From CAYTGR01 sp964437445 (GTDB lineage: Bacteria; Chloroflexota; Anaerolineae; B4-G1; SLSP01), in NCBI GenBank assembly GCA_964437445.1, contig CAYTGR010000068.1, positions 1 to 18,356 on the forward strand: a stretch of 18,356 bases of DNA, in the 5' to 3' direction. The position numbers and the translations under genes are program-made. Under the pieces are notes generated by a model. It made no database searches, had not been told where the DNA came from, and saw nothing but the letters and a program-made list of their open reading frames with translations. Of the stretch, positions 7,639-14,759 are shown piece by piece. Numbering within the stretch: the stretch's first letter is position 1; every line of letters begins with the position of its first letter.

Positions 7639-7680
7639 TTTGACGTTTGACGTTTCACGCTTCACGCCTCACGTTTCACG
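7639..7680. repeat. Heptad tandem repeat overlapping the iorA 3' end
   Basis: Six 7-mers are present: TTTGACG (7639-7645), TTTGACG (7646-7652), TTTCACG (7653-7659), CTTCACG (7660-7666), CCTCACG (7667-7673) and TTTCACG (7674-7680). The iorA stop codon (TGA on the minus strand, 7669-7671) and its last codons (Lys-Arg-Glu-Thr) lie inside the array. The cleanest of the heptad arrays in this window. Confidence 0.85.
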
Positions 7681-9540
7681 CTTGCTCTCCAGCGCCCCCA
7701 GGTTGCAGACCTGCGCGCAAAGCCCGCAGCCATAACAGAGCGCCGGGTCAATCTCCACCGCCTGCTCACCGAGGCTCAACGCCGGACAGCCGGTGATCGT
7801 GATGCAGAGCTTGCACTTGACGCATTTTTCCGGGATGACCGTCGTCTTCCCGGCTTTCAGCCCGCGCCGCTGCGCCTGGATGGCGCACTCCTGCCGCGAG
7901 AGAATCACCTTGACGCCGGGCAACGCCAGCGCCTGCTGAATGGTCGCCGTAGCCTGGGCGTAATCAAAGGGGTCTATGATAAAAAAGTGCTCCACCCCCA
8001 ACGCCGGGATAATTTTGGCGATGTCTACCCGCTGCCCGCCGGCCTGGAAATCCCCGGCCGTGCCGGGGTTGACCTGCATCCCGGTCATCGCTGTCCAGCC
8101 GTTATCCATGATGATCAGCGTCAGCGGCGTCTGGTGTTGCACCGCGTTGATCAGCCCCGGAATCCCGGCATGGAAGAAGGTGGAATCGCCCATGGTCGCC
8201 ATCACCGGTTTGGTCACGCCCGCCCAGAGATAGCCTTGTGCCAGCCCGATGCTCGCCCCCATGGAGATCTCGTTCCAGACGGTGTAGAAGGGCGGGTTCA
8301 TCCCCAAAATGGTGCAGCCGATGTCGCCGGTGACCATGATCTCGCCTTTCTTGTAACGCAGCTTCTTGAGCGCCTGGTTGATCGCCATGTAGGTGCCGCG
8401 ATGGGGGCAGCCGGCGCAGACGGTGATCGGACGCGGGGCGGCGAGAGCTTCCGCAGCTTCAGCGCCGGGCTCCGGCAACGCCACCGGCAGGCCGGTGGCT
8501 GCCGCCAGGCCCTGGACCACCTGCTGCACGGTGTACTCCCCCACCCGGCTGAGCGTGCCATCCACCTTGCCGACGATGCGCCCGGTGAAGCCGCTGCGCT
8601 GCGCCGCCACGTAAAGCGCGCGCTCCAGGTAAGGCTCCAGCTCCTCCAGCACCAGCAGCGTGGCGCAATGGGCCAGCAGCGCCTGAAATTCGGCCTCGGG
8701 GAAGGGATTGGTTGCCGCTACCTCCAGCACGGAGACGGTGTCGTGCGCCAGCCCGGCCCGAGCTGCCAGGTCCAACCCTTCCTCCAGGTAAGCCGCCACG
8801 ACCCCGCCGGCGATGACCCCCAGGCCGCCCGGCTGCGTGGCTAACGTCAGCCGGTTCAGGCCGCGCGCGGCGATCCAGTCGCCCGCTTGCCCCAGCCGCA
8901 CGATCAGGTCACGGTGCTGCGCCATGCAGATGGCGGCCCCAGCCTTGGTGAAGCGAGCAATGTCGCGGATCAACTGCGGCTCCCGCTCCGGCACGGGGCC
9001 AGGCTCCGCCACCGTCACGGCCGCCTTGGAGTTGGCAACCGCCGTCGTCAGCCGGATGAAGACCGGCGTCCCGACCGCCTCGGAAAGCTCAAACGCCGCC
9101 TGGATCAGCGCGTAGGTCTCCATAACAGAAGCCGGCTCCAACATCGGCAGATCCGCCATGTAGGCGAAGCCGCGCGAATCCTGCTCTGCCATCCCTGCGC
9201 TGACACCTGGATCGTCGGCCACGTAGATCACCAGCCCGCCCACCACACCGGAATAGGCGATGGAGATGAGAGAGTCGTAGGCCACATTCAGCCCCGACAT
9301 CTTCATCGTGCAGAGCGCGCGGTGCCCGGCCCAGGCGGCCCCGGTGGCGATCTCCAGCGCCACTTTCTCGTTAGTGCTCCATTCCACATGCCGGCCGGCG
9401 CGCTGTTCCGGCGGCAGCGCCAGCAGGCTGCCAATGGCGCGGCTGGAAGGAGTCCCCGGATAACCGGTGATCACGCGGGCCCCGGCGCAGAGCGCGCCCC
9501 AGGCTAAAGCTTCGTTGCCGGTGAAGAGCACGGTTTTCAA
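7669..9540 (-). CDS. iorA: Indolepyruvate ferredoxin oxidoreductase, alpha subunit
   Basis: The thiamine-diphosphate and iron-sulfur subunit of IorAB, converting indolepyruvate, phenylpyruvate and related 2-oxoacids to acyl-CoA with ferredoxin reduction. The 623-residue protein has an N-terminal pyrimidine-binding domain (FTGNEALAWGALCAGARVITGYPGTPSS). A C-terminal TPP domain begins at VCAGCPHRGTY and includes GDIGCTILG and MGDSTFFHAGIPGL with IIMDNGWTAMTG. Two [4Fe-4S] motifs end the protein: CVKCKLCITITGCP and CYGCGLCAQVC. The start is TTG at 9538-9540, chosen because AGGAGG lies 8 nt upstream and the protein begins at the family position. The last residues and stop come from a heptad array. 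With iorB, the permeases and the ADP-forming acyl-CoA synthetase, it supports peptide or amino-acid fermentation. Confidence 0.95.
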   Translation of the reverse strand: MKTVLFTGNEALAWGALCAGARVITGYPGTPSSRAIGSLLALPPEQRAGRHVEWSTNEKVALEIATGAAWAGHRALCTMKMSGLNVAYDSLISIAYSGVVGGLVIYVADDPGVSAGMAEQDSRGFAYMADLPMLEPASVMETYALIQAAFELSEAVGTPVFIRLTTAVANSKAAVTVAEPGPVPEREPQLIRDIARFTKAGAAICMAQHRDLIVRLGQAGDWIAARGLNRLTLATQPGGLGVIAGGVVAAYLEEGLDLAARAGLAHDTVSVLEVAATNPFPEAEFQALLAHCATLLVLEELEPYLERALYVAAQRSGFTGRIVGKVDGTLSRVGEYTVQQVVQGLAAATGLPVALPEPGAEAAEALAAPRPITVCAGCPHRGTYMAINQALKKLRYKKGEIMVTGDIGCTILGMNPPFYTVWNEISMGASIGLAQGYLWAGVTKPVMATMGDSTFFHAGIPGLINAVQHQTPLTLIIMDNGWTAMTGMQVNPGTAGDFQAGGQRVDIAKIIPALGVEHFFIIDPFDYAQATATIQQALALPGVKVILSRQECAIQAQRRGLKAGKTTVIPEKCVKCKLCITITGCPALSLGEQAVEIDPALCYGCGLCAQVCNLGALESKRET

Positions 9541-9561
9541 AAGCGGACCTCCTGAAAAAGT

Positions 9562-9589
9562 AATCAGAGATCAGTGAACAGGAAACAGA
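9562..9589. repeat. Heptad tandem repeat between GNAT gene and iorA
   Basis: Four degenerate 7-mers are present: AATCAGA (9562-9568), GATCAGT (9569-9575), GAACAGG (9576-9582) and AAACAGA (9583-9589). GATCAGT also occurs in the array at 4872, so these two arrays may be related. No convincing promoter for iorA is visible in this spacer. Confidence 0.55.
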
Positions 9590-9607
9590 CCATCGGCGAC
9601 CTGCTAT

Positions 9608-10081
9608 TCACTCCAGCCGTTTGACCATGAGCCAGCAGGGATTCTCGGCCCCCCACACTTGGGGTAGTTCCTCCAGAGGGCGGAAGCCCAACGCCAGGTA
9701 AAAAGCTCGCGTGCGGGCATAGCCTTCATCAGGATGCGAAGGCGCTAAGGTTTTGACCTGCAGATATTCTATCCCCTGCGTGCGCAAGAAAGCTTCAGCC
9801 GCCTGAACCAAGGCCCGGCCCGCCCCCTGCCGGTGCACTGTGGGCAAAACCCCCATCACGTAAATCTCCGCCGCGTAAGGGGTGTGTACCTTCAGGGTGA
9901 GAAAACCGAGGACCGTCCCGGTATCGCTACGCGCTAACCAGGTTGGCAACGTGGCCATGGCATCCCGATAGTGGAGAACAGCAGCTTCAATCCCAAACCA
10001 TTCTGGCAGTGTGCGCAAAAGCGCTTCTCCCACTGCCCCTTGTCCCAAGCACGGCCCTTCAATCACCAGGGGAATCGTCAT
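9608..10081 (-). CDS. GNAT-family N-acetyltransferase
   Basis: A 157-residue single-domain protein of the GNAT fold. The N-terminus includes LLRTLPEWFGIEAAVLHYRD. The core has the beta-strand AEIYVMGVLPTVHRQGAGRALVQAAEAFL, where RQGAGRA is the acetyl-CoA pyrophosphate-binding loop (motif A). YARTRAFYLALGFRPLEELPQVWG forms the C-terminal motif B. It transfers an acetyl group from acetyl-CoA to an amine, and the substrate cannot be inferred. ATG at 10081 has GAGGG six bases upstream. It starts 13 nt after the stop of the small membrane protein, so it is probably the third gene of the kinase unit. Confidence 0.88.
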   Translation of the reverse strand: MTIPLVIEGPCLGQGAVGEALLRTLPEWFGIEAAVLHYRDAMATLPTWLARSDTGTVLGFLTLKVHTPYAAEIYVMGVLPTVHRQGAGRALVQAAEAFLRTQGIEYLQVKTLAPSHPDEGYARTRAFYLALGFRPLEELPQVWGAENPCWLMVKRLE

Positions 10082-10094
10082 GCGCGCCCTCGGA

Positions 10095-10361
10095 TCATAA
10101 TAGCCGCACCACCGCGCAGCAGATCGCCAAAGCCCCCTTCAGGAGCAGGGGCTTATTCCTGGGGCGCGCTCGCCCCCGGCCCACCAGCCTCAGCCGGGCC
10201 AACAGAGGAGCTACAGCCTGGGTGACGGCGACCGCAGTGAGGGATGTGACCACAGGAGACCGCCTGGAGGCCTCAGAGGGCAGCTCGCGCAGGCTCCCCA
10301 CACTCACCAGCAGCGTTCCCAGCAAATAGAGGGTGATTCGCAGAGCCAGCTGCAGCTTCAT
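10095..10361 (-). CDS. Small hydrophobic protein, probably membrane
   Basis: I do not recognise this 88-residue protein. Its ATG (10359-10361) overlaps the TGA of the kinase gene (ATGA), which makes translational coupling likely and favours this start over one 7 codons upstream. The sequence has a hydrophobic N-terminal helix (LQLALRITLYLLGTLLVSVG), a second moderately hydrophobic stretch (VVTSLTAVAVTQAVAPLLA), a basic stretch (RLRLVGRGRARPRNK) and a hydrophobic tail. That would suit one to three membrane segments with the basic loop inside the cell. The coupling suggests a link to the kinase or its signalling output. It could also be non-functional. Confidence 0.5.
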   Translation of the reverse strand: MKLQLALRITLYLLGTLLVSVGSLRELPSEASRRSPVVTSLTAVAVTQAVAPLLARLRLVGRGRARPRNKPLLLKGALAICCAVVRLL

Positions 10362-12064
10362 GGCAACCGCGCCGCTGCGCACCGCATCCCGATGGAATCA
10401 TCAATGCTGGCTGGCTTGAGCCACCCACGGACAGCGCAACGGAGATCATTCATTTCATTACACCAGGCCCCGCCACGCACGACCCGCACGGTACCGGCCG
10501 GCGGCCCGACCGGGTTCACCTGTCGCTGCTCGGCGTAGAGCCCGTACCAGTCATACACCCATTCCCAGACGTTGCCGGCCATGTCCACCGCACCGTAAGG
10601 GCTGGCCCCCTGCAGCTCATAACGGGTCACCGGCGTGGTCGTGTCTACCTGGTGGTTGAAATTGCACCGGTTAACGTCCGGCCTGGCATTGCCCCAGGGC
10701 CACAGCCGGCCATCACTACCACGGGCAGCCTTCTCCCACTCAGCCTCCGTGGGCAACCCAACCGCAAATCCGGCCGCTCGCACTTGCCCGCTGGCCCATT
10801 CACAAAAAGCGACGGCGTCGTCCCAGGAAATGTTGATCACCGGATGCAGCTCCTGCCCGGCCTGGATTTTTCCCTGGGGCCAATGCGGGGGCGCAGCATG
10901 GCCGGTGGCCCGGACAAACGCCTGATATTGGTAATTAGTCACCGGATACTTGCCGATCCAGTATTCATCCAGCATGACCGTGTGCTGCGGCAACTCGTTG
11001 TCCCTGGCCTGGGGATCCTGTTTCCGGTCGCTACCCATGAGGAACTCACCGGCCGGCACCGGAACTAAAATCAGCTCCACGCCCGCCGCTAACGTGAGAT
11101 GCAGATCGCGGGAAGGTGGTGTCGCCGGCTGCGGCAGAAACGGCTCCCAGGAATCCCAATCAATATCNNNNNNNNNNNNNNNNNNNNNNNNNNNNNNNNN
11201 NNNNNNNNNNNNNNNNNNNNNNNNNNNNNNNNNNNNNNNNNNNNNNNNNNNNNNNNNNNNNNNNNNNTCAGTGGCGTTCTGAAAGCGAGCCGCCGGTTGG
11301 ATTTCCAGGGCTCGCACTACAACGGCGGCCACGGCAGGGCTGAGGTTAGGATTCAACGCTTGCGGGGGCATAAAGAGCGCCGGGTTGATAACCCGCTGGG
11401 TAGCAGCATAAGGAGCTATCCCCGTCAGCGTATGGTAAAGCGTCGCACCGAGGCTGTAGAGGTCGCTGCGGGGGTCGGTGTGGCCGGTCTGACCGCCATA
11501 CTGCTCCAGGGGGGCGTAGGCCGGCGTCATAGCGCCGCGCAGCGCAGTCTGCGTGTGGGGGTTGTTGGGATCCCACAGCTTGACCAGCCCAAAATCCACC
11601 AGCACGGCCCGCTGATCCGAACGGATGATGACGTTCTGGGGCTTGATGTCGCGGTGGATGACTCCCTGGCTATGGCAATAGGCCAGGGCATCCAAAAGTT
11701 GCCGGGCCCAGACCAGCACCTGGGCCTCCGGCAAAAGTCCATGGCGGCGCAACAGGGCATCCAGGCTCTCACCGACCACAAAGTCCATGACCAAGTAAGC
11801 GTTACCGCCTTCTTCAAAGAAGTCAGTCACGCGGACCAAGCTGGGATGTTGGAGCCGGGCCAGGATGGTGGCCTCACGCTTGAATTGATCGCGCAAAAAG
11901 GTCAGCGTGGGCGCATCCAGGCCGGGCTGCGCCGTCATCTCTTTGATCGCGACGGCAATATCCAGACGGACATCATCGGCGCGATAAACCGCCCCCATCC
12001 CGCCACGCCCCAACAGCGAGGTGATCCGGTATCGGCTCTGTAACATCATGTTGGTAGCCAGCAT
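10358..12064 (-). CDS. Ser/Thr protein kinase fused to FGE/SUMF1-like domain
   Basis: A Hanks-type kinase followed by a formylglycine-generating-enzyme-like (sulfatase-modifying factor) domain. The kinase has the glycine loop GRGGMG, the VAIKEM lysine, HRDIKPQN (catalytic loop), DFGLVK and the APLEQYGG activation region, so it should be active. The second half has VPAGEFLMGSD, a LPTEAEWEKAARG motif, DMAGNVWEWVYDWYG and VVRGGAWCNEMNDLRCAVRGW, ending IGMRCA. The twin active-site cysteines of true FGE are not clearly spaced as in the enzyme, so the domain may only bind ligand or protein. The linker is lost in a 100-N gap (11168-11267), so length and frame across it are uncertain. ATG at 12064 is preferred because homologues start shortly before the kinase domain; an in-frame TTG at 12097 is possible. 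There is no clear Shine-Dalgarno and no transmembrane segment in the visible parts. Confidence 0.85.
   Translation of the reverse strand: MLATNMMLQSRYRITSLLGRGGMGAVYRADDVRLDIAVAIKEMTAQPGLDAPTLTFLRDQFKREATILARLQHPSLVRVTDFFEEGGNAYLVMDFVVGESLDALLRRHGLLPEAQVLVWARQLLDALAYCHSQGVIHRDIKPQNVIIRSDQRAVLVDFGLVKLWDPNNPHTQTALRGAMTPAYAPLEQYGGQTGHTDPRSDLYSLGATLYHTLTGIAPYAATQRVINPALFMPPQALNPNLSPAVAAVVVRALEIQPAARFQNATXXXXXXXXXXXXXXXXXXXXXXXXXXXXXXXXXXDIDWDSWEPFLPQPATPPSRDLHLTLAAGVELILVPVPAGEFLMGSDRKQDPQARDNELPQHTVMLDEYWIGKYPVTNYQYQAFVRATGHAAPPHWPQGKIQAGQELHPVINISWDDAVAFCEWASGQVRAAGFAVGLPTEAEWEKAARGSDGRLWPWGNARPDVNRCNFNHQVDTTTPVTRYELQGASPYGAVDMAGNVWEWVYDWYGLYAEQRQVNPVGPPAGTVRVVRGGAWCNEMNDLRCAVRGWLKPASIDDSIGMRCAAARLP
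11168..11267. other. Assembly gap of 100 N (true gap)
   Basis: One hundred Ns fall in the linker between the kinase and FGE-like domains. The flanking sequences share no overlap, unlike the second gap, so some sequence is really missing. A round 100 is usually a placeholder, so the size and frame of the missing linker are unknown. Confidence 0.95.
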
Positions 12065-12149
12065 AGTTTCATCCCATTCAGGATTGACTGCGGACAAGAA
12101 ATCGGTGCCTGGCAGAATGCCTTGGGCCGGGACACATTCACTACCTCAA

Positions 12150-12177
12150 TTTATAACATAGTCGCCCAAAAGGGCAA
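12150..12177 (-). promoter_or_regulatory. Possible promoter of the kinase unit
   Basis: On the minus strand a -35-like TTGCCC (12177-12172) and a -10-like TATAAA (12155-12150) are 16 bp apart. Transcription would start near 12143, about 80 nt before the ATG at 12064. The -35 matches consensus at only 4 of 6 positions, so this is a weak call. Confidence 0.35.
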
Positions 12178-12184
12178 CCCCTCA

Positions 12185-12213
12185 TTGACAACGCTTTCCA
12201 ACCATGCTATAAT
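12185..12213 (+). promoter_or_regulatory. Perfect-consensus sigma70 promoter of the IclR gene
   Basis: TTGACA (12185-12190) and TATAAT (12208-12213) match both sigma70 hexamers exactly with the optimal 17-bp spacer. The transcript would start near 12220 and give a leader of about 70 nt before the GTG at 12290. A promoter this strong ahead of a regulator suggests that it is normally repressed, in line with the palindrome just downstream. Confidence 0.85.
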
Positions 12214-12230
12214 CTAACATAGTGAAACCG

Positions 12231-12249
12231 TGTTCCACTAAACGGAACA
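12231..12249. promoter_or_regulatory. Operator-like palindrome, probable IclR site
   Basis: TGTTCC (12231-12236) and its exact complement GGAACA (12244-12249) are separated by 7 bp, giving TGTTCCGTTTAGTGGAACA on the minus strand. This resembles the TTCC/GGAA half-site layout of many IclR-family operators. It lies at about +12 to +30 of the consensus promoter, where bound protein would block transcription. A second short inverted repeat, AACAG (12246-12250) with CTGTT (12256-12260), overlaps it. That the local IclR protein binds here is inferred. Confidence 0.65.
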
Positions 12250-12289
12250 GCACTTCTGTTTTGCAGGTTGAGACCACGCGAGGAAAGTC

Positions 12290-13218
12290 GTGCCGCCAGC
12301 GGATTCGGCTATCCGGGCCATCAATCGGATCTGCGATATTCTGAACAGCTTCAGCGAGGACGATCGCGCACTGAGCCTCACCGAGATCAGCCGCCGGATC
12401 GGACTGCCCAAGAGCACCACTTACCGCTTCCTGGAGGCGCTGGAAAGCCAGGGGATGTTAACCCGTGAGCCGCAAAACCAGGGCTTCCAACTCGGCTACC
12501 AATTGATCCGCTGGGGGACACTGGCCCAAAACGGGCTGGACCTCCGCAATTTAGCGATCCCCATTCTGCAAGGGCTGTCTACCGCGACTGGTGAGACCGC
12601 CATCCTCTCCGTGCGGTATGGCACGGTGGGCATCTGGCTGGAGGTGGTGGAAAGCCGGCAGCCGGTGCGGTTAACCAGGCGTGTTGGCCAGCGGCTATGG
12701 CTCCACGCCGGCGCCTCCTCCAAAGTGCTGTGGGCCTTTTTGCCCGAAGCAGAACGCGAACAGTTATTCCAGGAAGTGGAGCTGGTGCCCCTGCGGCCCA
12801 GCACCATCACCGAGCCGGAGGNNNNNNNNNNNNNNNNNNNNNNNNNNNNNNNNNNNNNNNNNNNNNNNNNNNNNNNNNNNNNNNNNNNNNNNNNNNNNNN
12901 NNNNNNNNNNNNNNNNNNNNNTTCCAGGAAGTGGAGCTGGTGCCCCTGCGGCCCAGCACCATCACCGAGCCGGAGGTCATGCGGGCCGAGCTGGCAGCCA
13001 TCCGCCAGCGGGGGTACGCGACCTCGTTTGAGGAGACCGACGAAGGGGCGATGGGAATCGCCGCGCCGGTCTACGACCATACCGGGCAGTTGGTGGCCGG
13101 CATCGGGATCGCGGCGCCGCTCAGCCGGGTGCCGCCGGAACGGATCGCTCCGCTGGCGGAGCAGGTGCTCGCAGCCGGCCGGGCCCTCTCGTTACAATTG
13201 GGGGCTACGCCGCGCTAA
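12290..13218 (+). CDS. IclR-family transcriptional regulator (split by false gap)
   Basis: The N-terminal winged helix reads LTEISRRIGLPKSTTYRFLEALESQGML, followed by FQLGYQLIRWG. The effector domain runs from LRNLAIPILQGLSTATGETAIL to FEETDEGAMGIAAPVYDHTGQLVAGIGIAAPL, the usual IclR ligand-pocket pattern. Positions 12822-12921 are Ns, and the 55 bp before them (12767-12821) is repeated exactly after them (12922-12976). Removing the Ns and one copy deletes 155 bp and joins the frame of the first half with the frame of the second. That gives an intact protein of 257 residues, the usual IclR length. The start is GTG at 12290 with GAGGAAA just upstream. It is divergent from the kinase unit and directly upstream of the Liv transporter, the likeliest target besides itself. 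Confidence 0.9.
12767..12976. other. False assembly gap: 55-bp overlap around 100 N
   Basis: The 55-bp segments at 12767-12821 and 12922-12976 are identical and flank exactly 100 Ns. This is what a scaffolder leaves when two contigs that overlap by a 55-base k-mer are not merged. The duplicated stretch encodes part of the IclR effector domain once in the true sequence. It is not a biological duplication. Confidence 0.93.
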
Positions 13219-13227
13219 GAGCGAGCT

Positions 13228-13309
13228 GAAAATAGGCTGGTAGTGCCGCGCTGAAGCGCGGCTCAGAGGGCGCTCAAGCGCCTGACTACAAACTTTTCAC
13301 GCTATTTTC
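13228..13309 (+). repeat. Palindromic element copy 2 with terminal inverted repeats
   Basis: An 82-bp element just after the IclR stop. Terminal repeats are GAAAATAG (13228-13235) and CTATTTTC (13302-13309). Inside them GTAGT (13240-13244) pairs with ACTAC (13285-13289). Within that are two hairpins: GCCGCGCT/AGCGCGGC (13245-13252 with 13255-13262) and GGCGCT/AGCGCC (13269-13274 with 13277-13282). It encodes no protein. The 3' end runs directly into AAAGGAGG (13310-13317), which here is about 100 bp from any start codon. Confidence 0.85.
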
Positions 13310-13415
13310 AAAGGAGGTATCGCAGATTAATCATTTCAGGTTATAGAGATTCAATTTACCAGCAGGTCAGCGTCCTTCACAACATAGCAGCCATTGATTT
13401 CAAGGAGGAAAATCC
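13310..13415. promoter_or_regulatory. Leader region of the Liv transporter operon
   Basis: This 106-bp stretch between the palindromic element and livJ is richer in A+T than the flanking genes and must hold the operon's own promoter if one exists. I do not see a convincing -35/-10 pair, nor a copy of the IclR-type palindrome. AAGGAGGA (13402-13409) is the livJ ribosome-binding site. Confidence 0.4.
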
Positions 13416-14684
13416 ATGAGAAGCAAAGCATCCAAGTTGTTGTTAGCCGTCGTCATCTTTACGCTGGTGGCGTTAAGTGCCTGCGGCGGTGGCGGGACCC
13501 AGAAATCCGCCCTGCCCGACAAAATTGTGGTGGGCTGCCTGGAACCGTTGACCGGTGCCCATGCGATTTTCGGCACCGAAGCCAAAATCGGCATGGAGCT
13601 GGCCGTCAAGCATATCAACGAGGCCGGCGGCATCCAATCCCTGGGTGGGCTGAAGCTGGAGCTGGTTTCTGAGGACGCCGGCGAAACCGCCGACACCGCC
13701 CGCCTGGGCGCTGAAAGCATTATCAGCAAGCACAAGCCAGTGGCGATCCTGGGGTTGTACATCAGCCGCTTGACGGTCGCTGCCTCAGAGGTGACCGAGC
13801 GTGAAAAGGTCATCCTGATCGCCGATGCACTGGTAGATAGTGTCACCGGCATGGGCCGCCAGTACCTGTTCCGGCCTGCCCCGAAGGCCAGCCAGCATGG
13901 CGCCTCGGCCGTGGAGTTCGCCGTGGAAGCAGCCAAACAGGCCGGCATGGAAATGAAGACGGTAGCGATCCTCAACGAAGATTCCTCGTTTGGCCGCAGC
14001 AATGCCACCGGCGCGATGGATGCGGCCCTCAACAATCAGCTGACCATTGTCTACCAGAAAGAGTACCCCTACGATATTGCCGATGTCGCCCCCATCATCA
14101 ACGACATCACGAAGGCCAAACCCGATTTTGTCGTCCATTGCCCCTATTTCACCGATGCCATCCTCTTTGCCAATACGTTCAAGGAATCGGGCAACCTTCC
14201 TAAGTTCATCGTCGGCATGGGCGCCTCGGGCTACACCGATCCCGAATCCATCAAGGCGCTGGGGGCCGCGGCCGAATATTATGCCAACACGTACAGCTAC
14301 AATCCGGCCAAGGATACGCCCCAGAACAAAAAGTTCGTGGAAGAGTTTAAGGCGCAAACCGGCCACATTCCCACGGAGGCCGCCGGCATGAACTATTATG
14401 CGATGTGGGTGCTGGCCGAGGCCCTGGAGCAGTCCGGCAAGCAATTCCCCAACGACCCGCTGAATCCCGACAACCTGCGCGCCGCCTTCCTGCAACTGGA
14501 TCTGACCTCGGGTCCGGCGGTGGAGACCTACCCCACCAACCACATCCAATTCACCCCCACGGGCGACAATCCCTACGCCCGCGCCACGATTCTCCAGGTC
14601 ATCAAAGGGGAACCTAAAGTCGTCTGGCCCTTTGACGAGGCGGAAGTACCGGTTGTCTTCCCCCGCCCCGACGCAAATTATTAA
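13416..14684 (+). CDS. livJ: Branched-chain amino-acid-type ABC substrate-binding lipoprotein
   Basis: The extracytoplasmic receptor that captures ligand for the ABC transporter encoded next to it. The 422-residue protein has a lipoprotein signal: a basic start (MRSKASK), a hydrophobic core and the lipobox LSAC with the lipidated Cys at residue 23, followed by a Gly-rich linker. The mature part is a type I periplasmic-binding fold of the LivJ class (Peripla_BP_6). It contains IVVGCLEPLTGAHAIFGTEAKIGMELAVKHINEAGG, written here only as its start IVVGCLEPLTGAHAIFG, then VAILNEDSSFGRSNATG and YDIADVAPIINDITKAKPD. ATG at 13416 follows AAGGAGGA at 6 nt. Ligands in this class include branched-chain amino acids, other amino acids, amides and aromatic acids, so the substrate is open. 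Confidence 0.9.
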   Translation: MRSKASKLLLAVVIFTLVALSACGGGGTQKSALPDKIVVGCLEPLTGAHAIFGTEAKIGMELAVKHINEAGGIQSLGGLKLELVSEDAGETADTARLGAESIISKHKPVAILGLYISRLTVAASEVTEREKVILIADALVDSVTGMGRQYLFRPAPKASQHGASAVEFAVEAAKQAGMEMKTVAILNEDSSFGRSNATGAMDAALNNQLTIVYQKEYPYDIADVAPIINDITKAKPDFVVHCPYFTDAILFANTFKESGNLPKFIVGMGASGYTDPESIKALGAAAEYYANTYSYNPAKDTPQNKKFVEEFKAQTGHIPTEAAGMNYYAMWVLAEALEQSGKQFPNDPLNPDNLRAAFLQLDLTSGPAVETYPTNHIQFTPTGDNPYARATILQVIKGEPKVVWPFDEAEVPVVFPRPDANY

Positions 14685-14703
14685 ATCTCTTCAGACACAC
14701 TGT

Positions 14704-14739
14704 CCCCTGGCTCATGAAGGGAACGCCATGAGCCAGGGG
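14704..14739. promoter_or_regulatory. Strong hairpin between livJ and livH
   Basis: CCCCTGGCTCATG (14704-14716) and CATGAGCCAGGGG (14727-14739) form a perfect 13-bp stem around a 10-nt loop. No T-tract follows, so it is not a standard intrinsic terminator. It lies 15-20 nt after the livJ stop and just before the livH ribosome-binding site (CAGGAGGA). Such hairpins often protect the upstream mRNA and let the binding protein be made in excess over the membrane subunits, as in malE-malF. Confidence 0.75.
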
Positions 14740-14759
14740 CGCCCCGGGCAGGAGGAGCC

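Noticed and set aside
7639..7680. CRISPR array or binding-site iterons
   Set aside because: Units are 7 bp and contiguous with no spacers, there are no cas genes, and no replication initiator gene lies nearby.
8887..9507. 206-residue plus-strand open frame opposite iorA
   Set aside because: It is an antisense shadow in high-GC sequence, rich in Arg, His and Gly; iorA on the other strand has complete TPP and iron-sulfur motifs.
12767..12976. Tandem duplication within the IclR gene
   Set aside because: The repeat units are exact, 55 bp long and separated by exactly 100 Ns, which is a scaffolding artefact rather than biology.
13228..13309. tRNA-like or other RNA gene, because of the cloverleaf-like folding
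   Set aside because: There is no anticodon loop, T-loop or acceptor motif, and the same fold recurs at other spacers with variable loops, as expected of a repeat element.
13400..14035. 211-residue antisense open frame over livJ
   Set aside because: It lies wholly opposite a well-supported lipoprotein gene with signal peptide and binding-protein motifs, and its own sequence shows no recognisable family.
14704..14739. Intrinsic terminator after livJ
   Set aside because: The stem is strong but is followed by CGCCCCGGG, not a T-tract, and the livH ribosome-binding site follows within a few bases.
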